Shown: positions 22,660 to 35,989 of the stretch, in pieces
Numbering within the stretch: position 1 is the first letter of the stretch
How the letters are laid out: every line of letters begins with the position of its first letter
Notes under the pieces: model-generated
Databases searched by the model: none
What the model saw: only the letters and a program-made list of their open reading frames with translations
What the model was told of the DNA's origin: nothing
Position numbers and translations under genes: made by a program
Origin: Micromussa lordhowensis
Taxonomy: Eukaryota; Cnidaria; Anthozoa; Scleractinia; Lobophylliidae
Assembly (NCBI GenBank): GCA_964020085.1
Contig: OZ026607.1
Span: forward strand, 21,002,606-21,066,605
Reading direction: 5' to 3'
Length of the DNA stretch: 64,000 nucleotides

Positions 22660-25600
22660 CAGAATTTCAGAAAACGCGCGCTGGGGGTCCCCTTGGCAAA
22701 TTTGACATAGCTCGGCTCCACGGGCACTTTAAGACGCGCGGTGTGCAGCAAAATGTTGTGCTAGGTTGGCACTTGAAGGAAATCTTAGTTAGAACATGCT
22801 GGCATTCGTGCCAGGGTGTTTTTTCTGGCCTTCTTTTTGCAGGAGTTTGCCCTGGTCCCAACTTTGCAGAATTTCAGAAAACGCGCGCTGGGGGTCCCCT
22901 TGGCAAATTTGACATAGCTCGGCTCCACGGGCACTTTAAGAGGCGCGGTTTGCAGCAAAATGTTGTGCTAGGCTGGCACTTGAAGGAAATTTGAGTTAGA
23001 ACATGCTGGCATTCGCGCCAGGGTGTTTTTTCTGGCCTTCTTTTTGCAGGAGTTTGCCCTGGTCCCAACTTTGCAGAATTTCAGAAAACGCGCGCTGGGG
23101 GTCTCCTTGGCAAATTTGCATAGCCCGGCTCCACGGGCACTTTAAGAGGCGCGGTTTGCAGCAAAATGTTGTGCTTGGTTGGCACTTGAAGGAAATCCTA
23201 GTTAGAACATGCTGGCATTCGCGCCAGGGTTTTTTTTCTGGCCTTCTTTTTGCAGGAGTTTGCCCTGGTCCCAACTTTGCAGAATTTCAGAAAACGCGCG
23301 CTGGGGGTCCCCTTGGCAAATTTGACATAGCTCGGCTCCACGGCACTTTGAGAGGCGCGGTTTGCAGCAAAATGTTGTGCTAGGTTGGCACTTGAAGGAA
23401 ATCCTAGTTAGAACATGCTGGCATTCGCACGAGGGTGTTTTTTCTGGCCTTCTTTTTGCAGGAGTTTGCCCTGGTCCCAACTTTGCAGAATTTCAGAAAA
23501 CGCGCGCTGGGGGTCCCCTTGGCAAATTTGACATAGCCCGGCTCCTCGGGCACTTTAAGAGGCGCGGTTTGCACCAAAATGTTGTGCTAGGTTGGCACTT
23601 GAAGGAAATCGTAGTTTGAACATGCTAACAGTCGCGCCAGGGTGTTTTTTCTGGCCTTCTTTTTGCAGGAGTTTGCCCTGGTCCCAACTTTGCAGAATTT
23701 CAGAAAACGCGCGCTGGGGGTCCCCTTGGCAAATTTGACATAGCCCGGCTCCACGGGCACTTTAAGAGGCGCGGTTTGCAGCAAAATGTTGTGCTAGGTT
23801 GGCACTTGAAGGAAATCCTAGTTAAAACATGCTGGCATTCGCGCCAGGGTGTTTTTTCTGGCCTTCTTTTTGCAGGAGTTTGCCCTGGTCCCAACTTTGC
23901 AGAATTTCAGAAAACGCGCGCTGGGGGTCCCCTTGGCAAATTTGACATAGCTCGGCTCCACGGGCACTTTAAGAGGCGCGGTTTGCAGCAAAATGTTGTG
24001 CTAGGTTGGCACTTGAAGAAAATTTTAGTTAGAACATGCTGGCATTCGCGCCAGGGTGTTTTTTTTGGCCTTCTTTTTGCAAGAGTTTGCCCTGGTCCCA
24101 ACTTTGCAAAATTTCAGAAAACGCGCGCTGGGGGTCCCCTTGGCAAATTTGACATAGCTCGGCTCCACGGGCACTTTAAGAGGCGCGGTTTGCAGCAAAA
24201 TGTTGTGCTAGGTTGGCACTTGAAGGAAATTTTAGTTAGAACATGCTGGCATTCGCGCCAGGGTGTTTTTTCTGGCCTTCTTTTTGCAGGAGTTTGCCCT
24301 GGTCCCAACTTTGCAGAATTTCAGAAAACGCGCGCTGGGGGTCCCCTTGGCAAATTTGACATAGCTCGGCTCCACGGGCACTTTAAGAGGCGCGATTTGC
24401 AGCAAAATGTTTTGCTAGGTTGGCACTTGAAGGAAATTTTAGTTAGAACATGCTGGCATTCGCGCCAGGGTGTTTTTTCTGGCCTTCTTTTTGCAGGAGT
24501 TTGCCCTGGTCCCAACTTTGCAGAATTTCAGAAAACGCGCGCTGGGGGTCCCCTTGGCAAATTTGACATAGCTCGGCTCCACGGGCACTTTAAGAGGCGC
24601 GGTTTGCAGCAAAATGTTGTGCTAGGTTGGCACTTGAAGGAAATCCTAGTTAGAACATGCTGGCATTCGCGCCAGGGTGTTTTTTCTGGCCTTGTTTTTG
24701 CAGGAGTTTGCCCTGGTCCCAACTTTGCAGAATTTCAGAAAACGCGCGCCGGGGGTCCCCTTGGAAAATTTGACATAGCTCTTCTCCACGGGCACTTTAA
24801 GAGACGCGGTTTGCAGCAAAATGTTGTGCTAGGTTGGCACTTGAAGGAAATTTTAGTTAGAACATGCTGGCATTCGCGCCAGGGTGTTTTTTCTGGCCTT
24901 AATTTTGCAGGAGTTTGCCCTGGTCCCAACTTTGCAGAATTTCAGAAAACGCGCGCTGGGGGTCCCCTTGGAAAATTTGACATAGCTCGGCTCCACGGGC
25001 ACTTTAAGAGGCGCGGTTTGCAGCAAAATGTTGTGCTAGATTGGCACTTGAAGGAACTTGTAAATAGAACATGCTGGCATTCGCGCCAGGGTGTTTTTTC
25101 TGGCCTTCTTTTTGCAGGAGTTTGCCCTGGTCCCAACTTTGCAGAATTTCAGAAAACGCGCGCTGGGGGTCCCCTTGGCAAATTTGACATAGCTCGGCTC
25201 CACGGGCACTTTAAGAAGCGCGGTTTGCAGCAAAATGTTGTGCTAGGTTGGCACTTGAAGGAAATCCTAGTTAGAACATGCTGGCATTTGCGCCAGGGTC
25301 TTTTTTCTGGCCTTCTTTTTGCAGGAGTTTGCCGTGGTCCCAACTTTGCAGAATTTCAGAAAACGCGCGCTGGGGGTCCCCTTGGAAAATTTGACATAGC
25401 TCGGCTCCACGGGCACTTTAAGAGGCGCGGTTTGCAGCAAAATGTTGTCCTAGGTTGGCACTTGAAGGAAATTTTAGTTAGAACATGCTGGCATTCGCGC
25501 CAGGGTGTTTTTTCTGGCCTTCTTTTTGCAGCAGTTTGCCCTGGTCCCAACTTTGCAGAATTTCAGAAAACGCGCGCTGGGGGTCCCCTTGGCAAATTTG

Positions 25601-26470
25601 ACATTGCTCGGCTCCACGGGCACTTTAAGAGGCGCGGTTTGCAGCAAAATGTTGTGCTAGGTTGGCACTTGAAGGAAATTGTAGTTAGAACATGCTGGCA
25701 TTCGCGCCAGGGTGTTTTTTCTGGCCCTCTTTTTGCAGGAGTTTGCCCTGGTCCCAACTTTGCAGAATTTCAGAAAACGCGCGCTGGGGGTCCCCTTGGC
25801 AAATTTGACATAGCTCGGCTCCACGGGCACTTTAAGAGGTGCAATTTGCAGCAAAATGTTGTGCTAGGTTGGCACTTGAAGGAAATGATAGTTACAACAT
25901 GCTGGCATTCGCGCCAGGGTGTTTTTTCTGGCCTTCTTTTTGCAGGAGTTTGCCCTGGTCCCAACTTTGCAGAATTTCAGAAAACGCGCGCTGGGGGTCC
26001 CCTTGGCAAATTTGACATAGCTCGGCTCCACGGGCACTTTAAGAGGCGCGGTTTGCAGCAAAATGTTGTGCTAGGTTGGCACTTGAAGGAAATTTGAGTT
26101 AGAAGATGCTGGCATTCGCGCCGGGGTGTTTTTTATGGCCTTCTTTTTGCAGGAGTTTGCCCTGGTCCCAACTTTGCAGAATTTCAGAAAACGCGCGCTG
26201 GGGGTCCCCTTGGCAAATTTGACATAGCCCGGCTCCACGGGCACTTTAAGAGGCGCGGTTTGCAGCAAAATGTTGTGCTAGGTTGGCACTTGAAGGAAAT
26301 TCTAGTTAGAACATGCTGACATTCGCGCCCGGGTTTTTTTTCTGGCCTTCTTTTTGCAGGAGTTTGCCCTGGTCCCAACTTTGCAGAATTTCAGAAAACG
26401 CGCGCTGGGGGTCCCCTTGGCAAATTTGACATAGCTCAGCTCCACGGGCATTTTAAGAGGCGCGGTTTGC
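22660..26470 (+). repeat. 20/21-monomer higher-order segment, copy 1
   Basis: This block aligns with 27,004-30,390 in order, but the offset shifts in whole-monomer steps: 4,344 near 22,667, 4,136 from 23,700 to about 25,760, and 3,929 near 26,091. Shared markers are AAGACGCGCGGTGTGCAGC, TTTGCATAGCCCGG, GGGTTTTTTTTCTGG, CTCTTCTCC, AAGAAGCGCGG with GCCGTGGTCC, TTGCAGCAGTTTG, CATTGCTCGG, CGCCGGGGTG and CGCGCCCGGG. Whole monomers have been gained or lost between the copies. Confidence 0.82.
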
Positions 26471-27003
26471 AGCAAAATGTTGTGCTAGGTTGGCACTTGA
26501 AGGAAATCCTAGTTAGAACATGCTGGCATTCGCGCCAGGGTGTTTTTTCTGGCCTTTTTGTTGCAGGAGTTTGCCCTGGTCCCAACTTTGCAGAATTTCA
26601 GAAAACGCGCGCTGGGGGTCCCCTTGGCAAATTTGACATAGCTCGGCTCCACGGTACTTTGAGAGGCGCGGTTTGCAGCAAAATGTTTTGCTAGGTTGGC
26701 ACTTGAAGGAAATACTAGTTAGAACATGCTGGCATTCGCACCAGGGTGTTTTTTCTGGCCTTCTTTTTGCAGGAGTTTGCCCTGGTCCCAACTTTGCAGA
26801 ATTTCAGAAAACGCGCGCTGGGGGTCCCCTTGGCAAATTTGACATAGCTCGGCTCCACGGGTACGTTAAGAGGCGCGGTATGCAGCAAAATGTTGTGCTA
26901 GTTTGGCACTTGAAGGAAATCTAAGTTAGTACATGCTGGCATTCGCGCCAGGGTGTTTTTTCTGGCCTTCTTTTTGCAGGAGTTTGCCCTGGTCCCAACT
27001 TTG

Positions 27004-30000
27004 CAGAATTTCAGAAAACGCGCGCTGGGGGTCCCCTTGGCAAATTTGACATAGCTCGGCTCCACGGGCACTTTAAGACGCGCGGTGTGCAGCAAAATGT
27101 TGTGCTAGGTTGGCACTTGAAGGAAATGTTAGTTAGAACATGCTGGCATTCGCGCCAGGGTGTTTTTTCTGGCCTTCTTTTTGCAGGAGTTTGCCCTGGT
27201 CCCAACTTTGCAGAATTTCAGAAAACGCGCGCTGGGGGTCCCCTTGGCAAATTTGACATAGCTCGGCTCCACGGGCACTTTAAGAGGCGCGGTTTGCAGC
27301 AAAATGTTGTGCTAGGCTGGCACTTGAAGGAAATTTGAGTTAGAACATGCTGGCATCGCGCCAGGGTGTTTTTTCTGGCCTTCTTTTTGCAGGAGTTTGC
27401 CCTGGTCCCAACTTTGCAGAATTTCAGAAAACGCGCGCTGGGGGTCTCCTTGGCAAATTTGCATAGCCCGGCTCCACGGGCACTTTAAGAGGCGCGGTTT
27501 GGAGCAAAATGTTGTGCTTGGTTGGCACTTGAAGGAAATCCTAGTTAGAACATGCTGGCATTCGCGCCAGGGTTTTTTTTCTGGCCTTCTTTTTGCAGGA
27601 GTTTGCCCTGGTCCCAACTTTGCAGAATTTCAGAAAACGGGCGCTGGGGGTCTCCTTGGCAAATTTGACATAGCTCGGCTCCACGGGCACTTTAAGAGGC
27701 GCGGTTTGCAGCAAAATGTTGTGCTAGGTTGGCACTTGAAGGAAATCCTAGTTAGAACATGCTGGCATTCGGGCCAGGGTTTTTTTCTGGCCTTTTTGTT
27801 GCAGGAGTTTGCCCTGGTCCCAACTTTGCAGAATTTTAGAAAACGCGCGCTGCGGGTCCCCTTGGCAAATTTGACATAGCTCGGCTCCACGGGCACTTTA
27901 AGAGGCGCGGTTTGCAGCAAAATGTTGTGCTAGGTTGGCACTTGAAGGAAATTGTAGTTAGAACATGCTGGCATTCGCGCCAGGGTGTTTTTTCTGGCCT
28001 TCTTTTTGCAGGAGTTTGCCCTGGTCCCAACTTTGCAGAATTTCAGAAAACGCGCGCTGGGGGTCCCCTTGGCAAATTTGACATAGCTCGGCTCCACGGG
28101 CACTTTAAGAGGCGCGGTTTGCAGCAAAATGTTGTGCTAGGTTGGCACTTGAAGAAAATTTTAGTTAGAACATGCTGGCATTCGCGCCAGGGTGTTTTTT
28201 CTGGCCTTCTTTTTGCAGGAGTTTGCCCTGGTCCCAACTTTGCAAAATTTCAGAAAACGCGCGCTGGGGGTCCCCTTGGCAAATTTGACATAGCTCGGCT
28301 CCACGGGCACTTTAAGAGGCGCGGTTTGCAGCAAAATGTTGTGCTAGGTTGGCACTTGAAGGAAATTCTAGTTAGAACATGCTGGCATTCGCGCCAGGGT
28401 GTTTTTTCTGGCCTTCTTTTTGCAGGAGTTTGCCCTGGTCCCAACTTTGCAGAATTTCAGAAAACGCGCGCTGGGGGTGCCCTTGGCAAATTTGACATAG
28501 CTCGGCTTCACGGGCACTTTAAGAGGCGCGATTTGCAGCAAAATGTTGTGCAAGGTTGGCACTTGAAGGAAATCTTAGTTAGAACATGCTGGCATTCGCG
28601 CCAGGGTGTTTTTTCTGGCCTTCTTTTTGCAGGAGTTTGCCCTGGTCCCAACTTTGCAGAATTTCAGAAAACGCGCGCTGGGGGTCCCCTTGGCAAATTT
28701 GACATAGCTCGGCTCCACGGGCACTTTAAGAGGCGCGGTTTGCAGCAAAATGTTGTGCTAGGTTGGCACTTGAAGCAACTTTTAGTTAGAACATGCTGGC
28801 ATTCGCGCCAGGGTGTTTTTTCTGGCCTTCTTTTTGCAGGAGTTTGCCCTGGTCCCAACTTTGCAGAATTTCAGAAAACGCGCGCCGGGGGTCCCCTTGG
28901 AAAATTTGACATAGCTCTTCTCCACGGGCACTTTAAGAGGCGCGGTTTGCAGCAAAATGTTGTGCTAGGTTGGCACTTGAAGGAAATCTTAGTTACAACA
29001 TGCTGGCATTCGCGCCAGGGTGTTTTTTCTGGCCTTTATTTTGCAGGAGTTTGCCCTGGTCCCAACTTTGCAGAATTTCAGAAAACGCGCGCTGGGGGTC
29101 CCCTTGGCAAATTTGACATAGCTCGGCTCCACGGGCACTTTAAGAGGCGCGGTTTGCAGCAAAATGTTGTGCTAGGTTGGCACTTGAAGGAACTCCTAGT
29201 TAGAACATGCTGGCATTCGCGCCAGGGTGTTTTTTCTGGCCTTCTTTTTGCAGGAGTTTGCCCTGGTCCCAACTTTGCAGAATTTCAGAAAACGCGCGCT
29301 GGGGGTCCCCTTGGAAAATTTGACATAGCTCGGCTCCACGGGCACTTTAAGAAGCGCGGTTTGCAGCAAAATGTTGTGCTAGGTTGGCACTTGAAGGAAA
29401 TCCTAGTTAGAATATGCTGGCATTCGCGCCAGGGTGTTTTTTCTGGCCTTCTTTTTGCAGGAGTTTGCCGTGGTCCCAACTTTGCAGAATTTCAGAAAAC
29501 GCGCGCTGGGGGTCCCCTTGGCAAATTTGACATAGCTCGGCTCCACGGGCACTTTAAGAGGCGCGGTTTGCAGCAAAATGTTGTCCTAGGTTGGCACTTG
29601 AAGGAAATCCTAGTTAGAACATGCTGGCATTCGCGCCAGGGTGTTTTTTCTGGCCTTCTTTTTGCAGCAGTTTGCCCTGGTCCCAACTTTGCAGAATTTC
29701 AGAAAACGCGCGCTGGGGGTCCCCTTGGCAAATTTGACATTGCTCGGCTCCACGGGCACTTTAAGAGGCGCGGTTTGCAGCAAAATGTTGTGCTAGGTTG
29801 GCACTTGAAGGAAATTGTAGTTAGAACATGCTGGCATTCGCGCCAGGGTGTTTTTTTTGGCCTTCTTTTTGCAGGAGTTTGCCCTGGTCCCAACTTTGCA
29901 GAATTTCAGAAAACGCGCGCTGGGGGTCCCCTTGGCAAATTTGACATAGCTCGGCTCCACGGGCACTTTAAGAGGCGCGGTTTGCAGCAAAATGTTGTGC

Positions 30001-30390
30001 TAGGTTGGCACTTGAAGGAAATTTGAGTTAGAACATGCTGGCATTCGCGCCGGGGTGTTTTTTGTGGCCTTCTTTTTGCAGGAGTTTGCCCTGGTCCCAA
30101 CTTTGCAGAATTTCAGAAAACGCGCGCTGGGGGTCCCCTTGGCAAATTTGACATAGCCCGGCTCCACGGGCACTTTAAGAGGCGCGGTTTGCAGCAAAAT
30201 GTTCTGCTAGGTTAACACTTGAAGGAAATCCTAGTTAGAACATGCTGGCATTCGCGCCCGGGTTTTTTTCTGGCCTTCTTTTTGCAGGAGTTTGCCCTGG
30301 TCCCAACTTTGCAGAATTTCAGAAAACGCGCGCTGGGGGTCCCCTTGGAAAATTTGACATAGCTCGGCTCCACGGCCATTTTAAGAGGCG
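27004..30390 (+). repeat. 20/21-monomer higher-order segment, copy 2
   Basis: This is the partner of 22,660-26,470, shorter by two monomers. The copy-1 monomer with CACGGCACTTTGAG (23,341) and a monomer near 25,840 with GGTGCAATTTGC have no counterpart here. Differences are more numerous than in the left-hand HORs, so this duplication looks older. Confidence 0.8.
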
Positions 30391-31758
30391 CGGTTTGCAG
30401 CAAAATGTTGTGCTAGGTTGGCACTTGAAGGAAATCTTAGTTAGAACATGCTGGCATTCGCGCCAGGGTGTTTTTTCTGGCCTTTTTGTTGCAGGAGTTT
30501 GCCCTGGTCCCAACTTTGCAGAATTTCAGAAAACGCGCGCTGGGGGTCCCCTTGGCAAATTTGACATAGCTCGGCTCCACGGGTACTTTAAGAGGCGCGG
30601 TTTGCAGCAAAATGTTGTGCTAGTTTGGCACTTGAAGGAAATTTAAGTTAGTACATGCTGGCATTCGCGCCAGGGTGTTTTTTCTGGCCTTCTTTTTGCA
30701 GCAGTTTGCCCTGGTCTCAACTTTGCAGAATTTCAGAAAACGCGCGCTGGGGGTCCCCTTGGCAAATTTGACATTGCTCGGCTCCACGGGCACTTTAAGA
30801 GGCGCGGTTTGCAGCAAAATGTTGTGCTAGGTTGGCACTTGAAGGAAATCGTAGTTAGAACATGCTGGCATTCGCGCCAGGGTGTTTTTTTTGGCCTTCT
30901 TTTTGCAGGAGTTTGCCCTGGTCCCAACTTTGCAGAATTTCAGAAAACGCGCGCTGGGGGTCCCCTTGGCAAATTTGACATAGCTCGGCTCCACGGGCAC
31001 TTTAAGAGGCGCGGTTTGCAGCAAAATGTTGTGCTAGGTTGGCACTTGAAGGAAATTTGAGTTAGAACATGCTGGCATTCGCGCCGGGGTGTTTTTTCTG
31101 GCCTTCTTTTTGCAGGAGTTTGCCCTGGTCCCAACTTTGCAGAATTTCAGAAAACGCGCGCTGGGGGTCCCCTTGGCAAATTTGACATAGCCCGGCTCCA
31201 CGGGCACTTTAAGAGGCGCGGTTTGCAGCAAAATGTTCTGCTAGGTTAACACTTGAAGGAAATCCTTGTTAGAACATGCTGGCATTCGCGCCCGGGTTTT
31301 TTTTCTGGCCTTCTTTTTGCAGGAGTTTGCCCTGGTCCCAACTTTGCAGAATTTCAGAAAACGCGCTTTGGGGGTCCCCTTGGAAAATTTGACATAGCTC
31401 GGCTCCACGGGCATTTTAAGAGGCGCGGTTTGCAGCAAAATGTTGTGCTAGGTTGGCACTTGAAGGAAATCCTAGTTAGAACATGCTGGCATTCGCGCCA
31501 GGGTGTTTTTTCTGGCCTTTTTGTTGCAGGAGTTTGCCCTGGTCCCAACTTTGCAGAATTTCAGAAAACGCGCGCTGGGGGTCCCCTTGGCAAATTTGAC
31601 ATAGCTCGGCTCCACGGGTACTTTAAGAGGCGCGGTTTGCAGCAAAATGTTGTGCTAGTTTGGCACTTGAAGGAAATTTAAGTTAGTACATGCTGGCATT
31701 CGCGCCAGGGTGTTTTTTTTGGCCTTCTTTTTGCAAAAGTTTGCCCTGGTCCCAACTT
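29690..31758 (+). repeat. Tandem 5-monomer (about 1,034-bp) higher-order repeat, two copies
   Basis: Units 29,690-30,723 and 30,724-31,758 abut. Shared markers are CATTGCTCGG, TTTGAGTTAG with CGCCGGGGTG, CATAGCCCGG, GTTCTGCTAGGTTAACACTTG, CGCGCCCGGG, CTTTTTGTTGCAG, and GGGTACTTTAAG with TAGTTTGGCACTTG and TTTAAGTTAGTAC. The first unit overlaps the end of the 20/21-mer copy 2, so the 5-mer was amplified after that segment had formed. Confidence 0.85.
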
Positions 31759-31959
31759 TGCAGAATTTCAGAAAACGCGCGCTGGGGGTCCCCTTGGCAA
31801 ATTTGACATAGCTCGGCTCCACGGGCACTTTAAGAGGCGCGGTTTGCAGCAAAATGTTGTGCTAGGTTGGCACTTGAAGGAAATTTTAGTTAGAACATGC
31901 TGGCATTCGCGCCGGTGTGTTTTTTCTGGCCTTCTTTTTGCAGGAGTTTGCCCTGGTCC

Positions 31960-33270
31960 CAACTTTGCAGAATTTCAGAAAACGCGCGCTGGGGGTCCCC
32001 TTGGCAAATTTGACATAGCCCGGCTCCACGGGCACTTTAAGAGGCGCGGTTTGCAGCAAAATGTTGTGCTAGGTTGGCACTTGAAGGATATCGTAGTTAG
32101 AACATGCTGGCATTCGCGCCAGGGTGTTTTTTCTGGCCCTCTTTTTGCAGGAGTTTGCCCTGGTCCCAACTTTGCAGAATTTCAGAAAACGCGCGCTGGG
32201 GGTCCCCTTGGCAAATTTGACATAGCTCGGCTTCACGGGCACTTTAAGAGGTGCAATTTGCAGCAAAATGTTGTGCTAGGTTGGCACTTGAAGGAAATGA
32301 TAGTTACAACATGCTGGCATTCGCGCCAGGGTGTTTTTTCTGGCCTTCTTTTTGCAGGAGTTTGCCCTGGTCCCAACTTTGCAGAATTTCAGAAAACGCG
32401 CGCTGGGGGTCCCCTTGGCAAATTTGACATAGCTCGGCTCCCCGGGCACTTTAAGAGGCGCGGTTTGCAGCAAAATGTTGTGCTAGGTTGGCACTTGAAG
32501 GAAATTTTAGTTAGAACATGCTGGCATTCGCGCCGGGGTGTTTTTTTTGGCCTTCTTTTTGCAGGAGTTTGCCCTGGTCCCAACTTTGCAGAATTTCAGA
32601 AAACGCGCGCTGGGGGTCCCCTTGGCAAATTTGACATAGCCCGGCTCCACGGGCCCTTTAAGAGGCGCGGTTTGCAGCAAAATGTTGTGCTAGGTTGGCA
32701 CTTGAAGGAAATTCTAGTTAGAACATGCTGGCATTCGCGCCCGGGTTTTTTTTCTGGCCTTCTTTTTGCAGGAGTTTGCCCTGGTCCCAACTTTGCAGAA
32801 TTTCAGAAAACGCGCGCTGGGGGTCCCCTTGGCAAATTTGACATAGCTCAGCTCCACGGGCATTTTAAGAGGCGCGGTTTGCAGCAAAATGTTGTGCTAG
32901 GTTGGCACTTGAAGGAAATCCAAGTTAGAACATGCTGGCATTCGCGCCAGGGTGTTTTTTCTGGCCTTTTTGTTGCAGGAGTTTGCCCTGGTCCCAACTT
33001 TGCAGAATTTCAGAAAACGCGCGCTGGGGGTCCCCTTGGCAAATTTGACATAGCTCGGCTCCACGGCACTTTGAGAGGCGCGGTTTGCAGCAAAATGTTT
33101 TGCTAGGTTGGCACTTGAAGGAAATACTAGTTAGAACATGCTGGCATTCGCACCAGGGTGTTTTTTCTGGCCTTCTTTTTGCAGGAGTTTGCCCTGGTCC
33201 CAACTTTGCAGAATTTCAGAAAACGCGCGCTGGGGGTCCCCTTGGCAAATTTGACATAGCTCGGCTCCAC
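31960..33270 (+). repeat. 31-monomer-offset copy of 25,550-26,860
   Basis: The offset is about 6,412 bp (31 monomers minus 5). Shared variants are GGCCCTCTTTTTGCAG, GGTGCAATTTGC (25,838 and 32,251), AATGATAGTTACAAC, CGCGCCCGGG, CTCAGCTCCACGGGCATTTT, CTTTTTGTTGCAG and GTTTTGCTAGG with AATACTAG. The copies diverge after about 33,270, where GTACGTTAAG in the left copy faces GTACTTTAAG here. Confidence 0.8.
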
Positions 33271-34700
33271 GGGTACTTTAAGAGGCGCGGTTTGCAGCAA
33301 AATGTTGTGCTAGGTTGGCACTTGAAAGAAATCGTAGTTAAAACATGCTGGCATTCGCGCCAGGGTGTTTTTTCTGGCCTTCTTTTTGCAAGAGTTTGCC
33401 CTGGTCCCAACTTTGCAGAATTTCAGAAAACGCGCGCTGGGGGTCCCCTTGGAAAATTTGACATAGCTCGGCTCCACGGGCACTTTAAGAGGCGCGGTTT
33501 GCAGCAAAATGTTGTGCTAGGCTGGCACTTGAAGGAAATATTAGATAGAACATGCTGGCATTCGCGCCAGGGTGTTTTTTCTGGCCTTCTTTTTGCAGGT
33601 GTTTGCCCTGGTCCCAACTTTGCAGAATTTCAGAAAACGCGCGCTGGGGGTCCCCTTGGCAAATTTGACATAGCTCGGCTCCACGGGCACTTTAAGAGGC
33701 GCGGTTTGCGGCAAAATGTTGTGCTAGGTTGGCACTTGAAGGAAATCGTAGTTAGAACATGCTGGCATTCGCGCCAGGGTGTTTTTTCTGGCCTTCTTTT
33801 TGCAGGAGTTTGCCCTGGTCCCAACTTTGCAGAATTTCAGAAAACGCGCGCTGGGGGTCCTCTTGGCAAATTTGACATAGCTCGGCTCCACGGGCACTTT
33901 AAGACGCGCGGTGTGCAGCAAAATGTTGTGCTAGGTTGGCACTTGAAGGAAATGTTAGTTAGAACATGCTGGCATTCGCGCCAGGGTGCTTTTTCTGGCC
34001 TTCTTTTTGCAGGAGTTTGCCCTGGTCCCAACTTTGCAGAATTTCAGAAAACGCGCGCTGGGGGTCCCCTTGGCAAATTTGACATAGCTCGGCTCCACGG
34101 GTACTTTAAGAGGCGCGGTTTGCAGCAAAATGTTGTGCTAGGTTGGCACTTGAAGGAAATTCTAGTTAGAACATGCTGGCATTCGCGCCAGGGTGTTTTT
34201 TCTGGCCTTCTTTTTGCAGGAGTTTGCCCTGGTCCCAACTTTGCAGAATTTCAGAAAACGCGCGCTGGGGGTCCCCTTGGCAAATTTGACATAGCTCGGC
34301 TCCACGGGCACTTTAAGAGGCGCGGTTTGCAGCAAAATGTTGTGCTTGGTTGGCACTTGAAGGAAATTTTAGTTAGAACATGCTGGCATTCGCGCCAGGG
34401 TGTTTTTTCTGGCCTTCTTTTTGCAGGAGTTTGCCCTGGTCCCAACTTTGCAGAATTTCAGAAAACACGCGCTGGGGGTCCCCTTGGCAAATTTGACATA
34501 GCTCGGCTCCACGGGCACTTTAAGACGCGCGGTTTGCAGCAAAATGTTGTGCTAGGTTGGCACTTGAAGGAAATCTTAGTTAGAACATGCTGGCATTCGC
34601 GCCAGGGTGTTTTTTCTGGCCTTCTTTTTGCAGGAGTTTGCCCTGGTCCCAACTTTGCAGAATTTCAGAAAACGCGCGCTGGGGGTCCCCTTGGCAAATT
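33271..34700 (+). repeat. Transition monomers before the right-hand domain
   Basis: Seven monomers carry older markers such as AAGACGCGCGGTGTGCAGC (33,902, also at 22,733 and 27,075) and TTTTTGCAGGTG with TTAGATAG (about 33,541). They also carry the GGGTACTTTAAG variant common further right. None has the CATGCTAGTATT type that begins at about 34,790. No insertion or unique sequence is present. Confidence 0.75.
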
Positions 34701-35989
34701 TGACATAGCTCGGCTCCACGAGCACTTTAAGAGGCGCGGTTTGCAGCAAAATGTTGTGCTAGGTTGGCACTTGAAGCAAATTCTAGTTAGAACATGCTAG
34801 TATTCGCGCCAGGGTGTTTTTTCTGGCCTTCTTTTTGCAGGAGTTTGCCCTGGTCCCAACTTTGCAAAATTTCAGAAAACGCGCGCTGGGGGTCCCCTTG
34901 GCAAATTTGACATAGCTCGGCTCCACGAGCACTTTAAGAGGCGCGGTTTGCAGCAAAATGTTGTGCTAGGTTGGCACTTGAAGCAAATCTTAGTTAGAAC
35001 ATGCTAGTATTCGCACCAGGGTGTTTTTGCTGGCCTTCTTTTTGCAGGAGTTTGCCCTGGTCCCAACTTTGCAGAATTTCAGAAAACGCGCGCTGGGGGT
35101 CCCCTTGGCAAATTTGACATAGCTCGGCTCCACGGGTACTTTAAGAGGCGCGGTTTGCAGCAAAATGTTGTGCTAGGTTGGCACTTGAAGGAAATTCTAG
35201 TTAGAACATGCTGGCATTCGCGCCAGGGTGTTTTTTCTGGCCTTCTTTTTGCAGGAGTTTGCCCTGGTCCCAACTTTGCAGAATTTCAGAAAACGCGCGC
35301 TGGGGGTCCCCTTGGCAAATTTGACATAGCTCGGCTCCACGGGCACTTTAAGAGGCGCGGTTTGCAGCAAAATGTTCTGCTAGGTTGGCACTTGAAGGAA
35401 ATCCTAGTTAGAACATGCTGGCATATACGCCAGGGTGTTTTTTCTGGCCTTTTTGTTGCAGAAGTTTGCCCTGGTCCCAACTTTGCAGAATTTCAGAAAA
35501 CGCGCGCTGGGGGTCCCCTTTGCAAATTTGACATAGCTCGGCTCCACGGCACTTTGAGAGGCGCGGTTTGCAGCAAAATGTTGTGCTTGGTTGGCACTTG
35601 AAGGAAATTTTAGTTAGAACATGCTGGCATTCGCGCCAGGGTGTTTTTTCTGGCCTTCTTTTTGCAGGAGTTTGCCCTGGTCCCAACTTTGCAGAATTTC
35701 AGAAAACACGCGCTGGGGGTCCCCTTGGTAAATTTGACATAGCTCGGCTCCACGGGCACTTTAAGAGGCGCGGTTTGCAGCAAAATGTTGTGCTAGGTTG
35801 GCACTTGAAGGAAATCCTAGTTAGAACATGCTGGCATTCGCGCCAGGGTGTTTTTTCTGGCCTTCTTTTTGCAGGAGTTTGCCCTGGTCCCAACTTTGCA
35901 GAATTTCAGAAAACGCGCGCTGGGGGTCCCCTTGGCAAATTTGACATAGCTCGGCTCCACGAGCACTTTAAGAGGCGCGGTTTGCAGCA

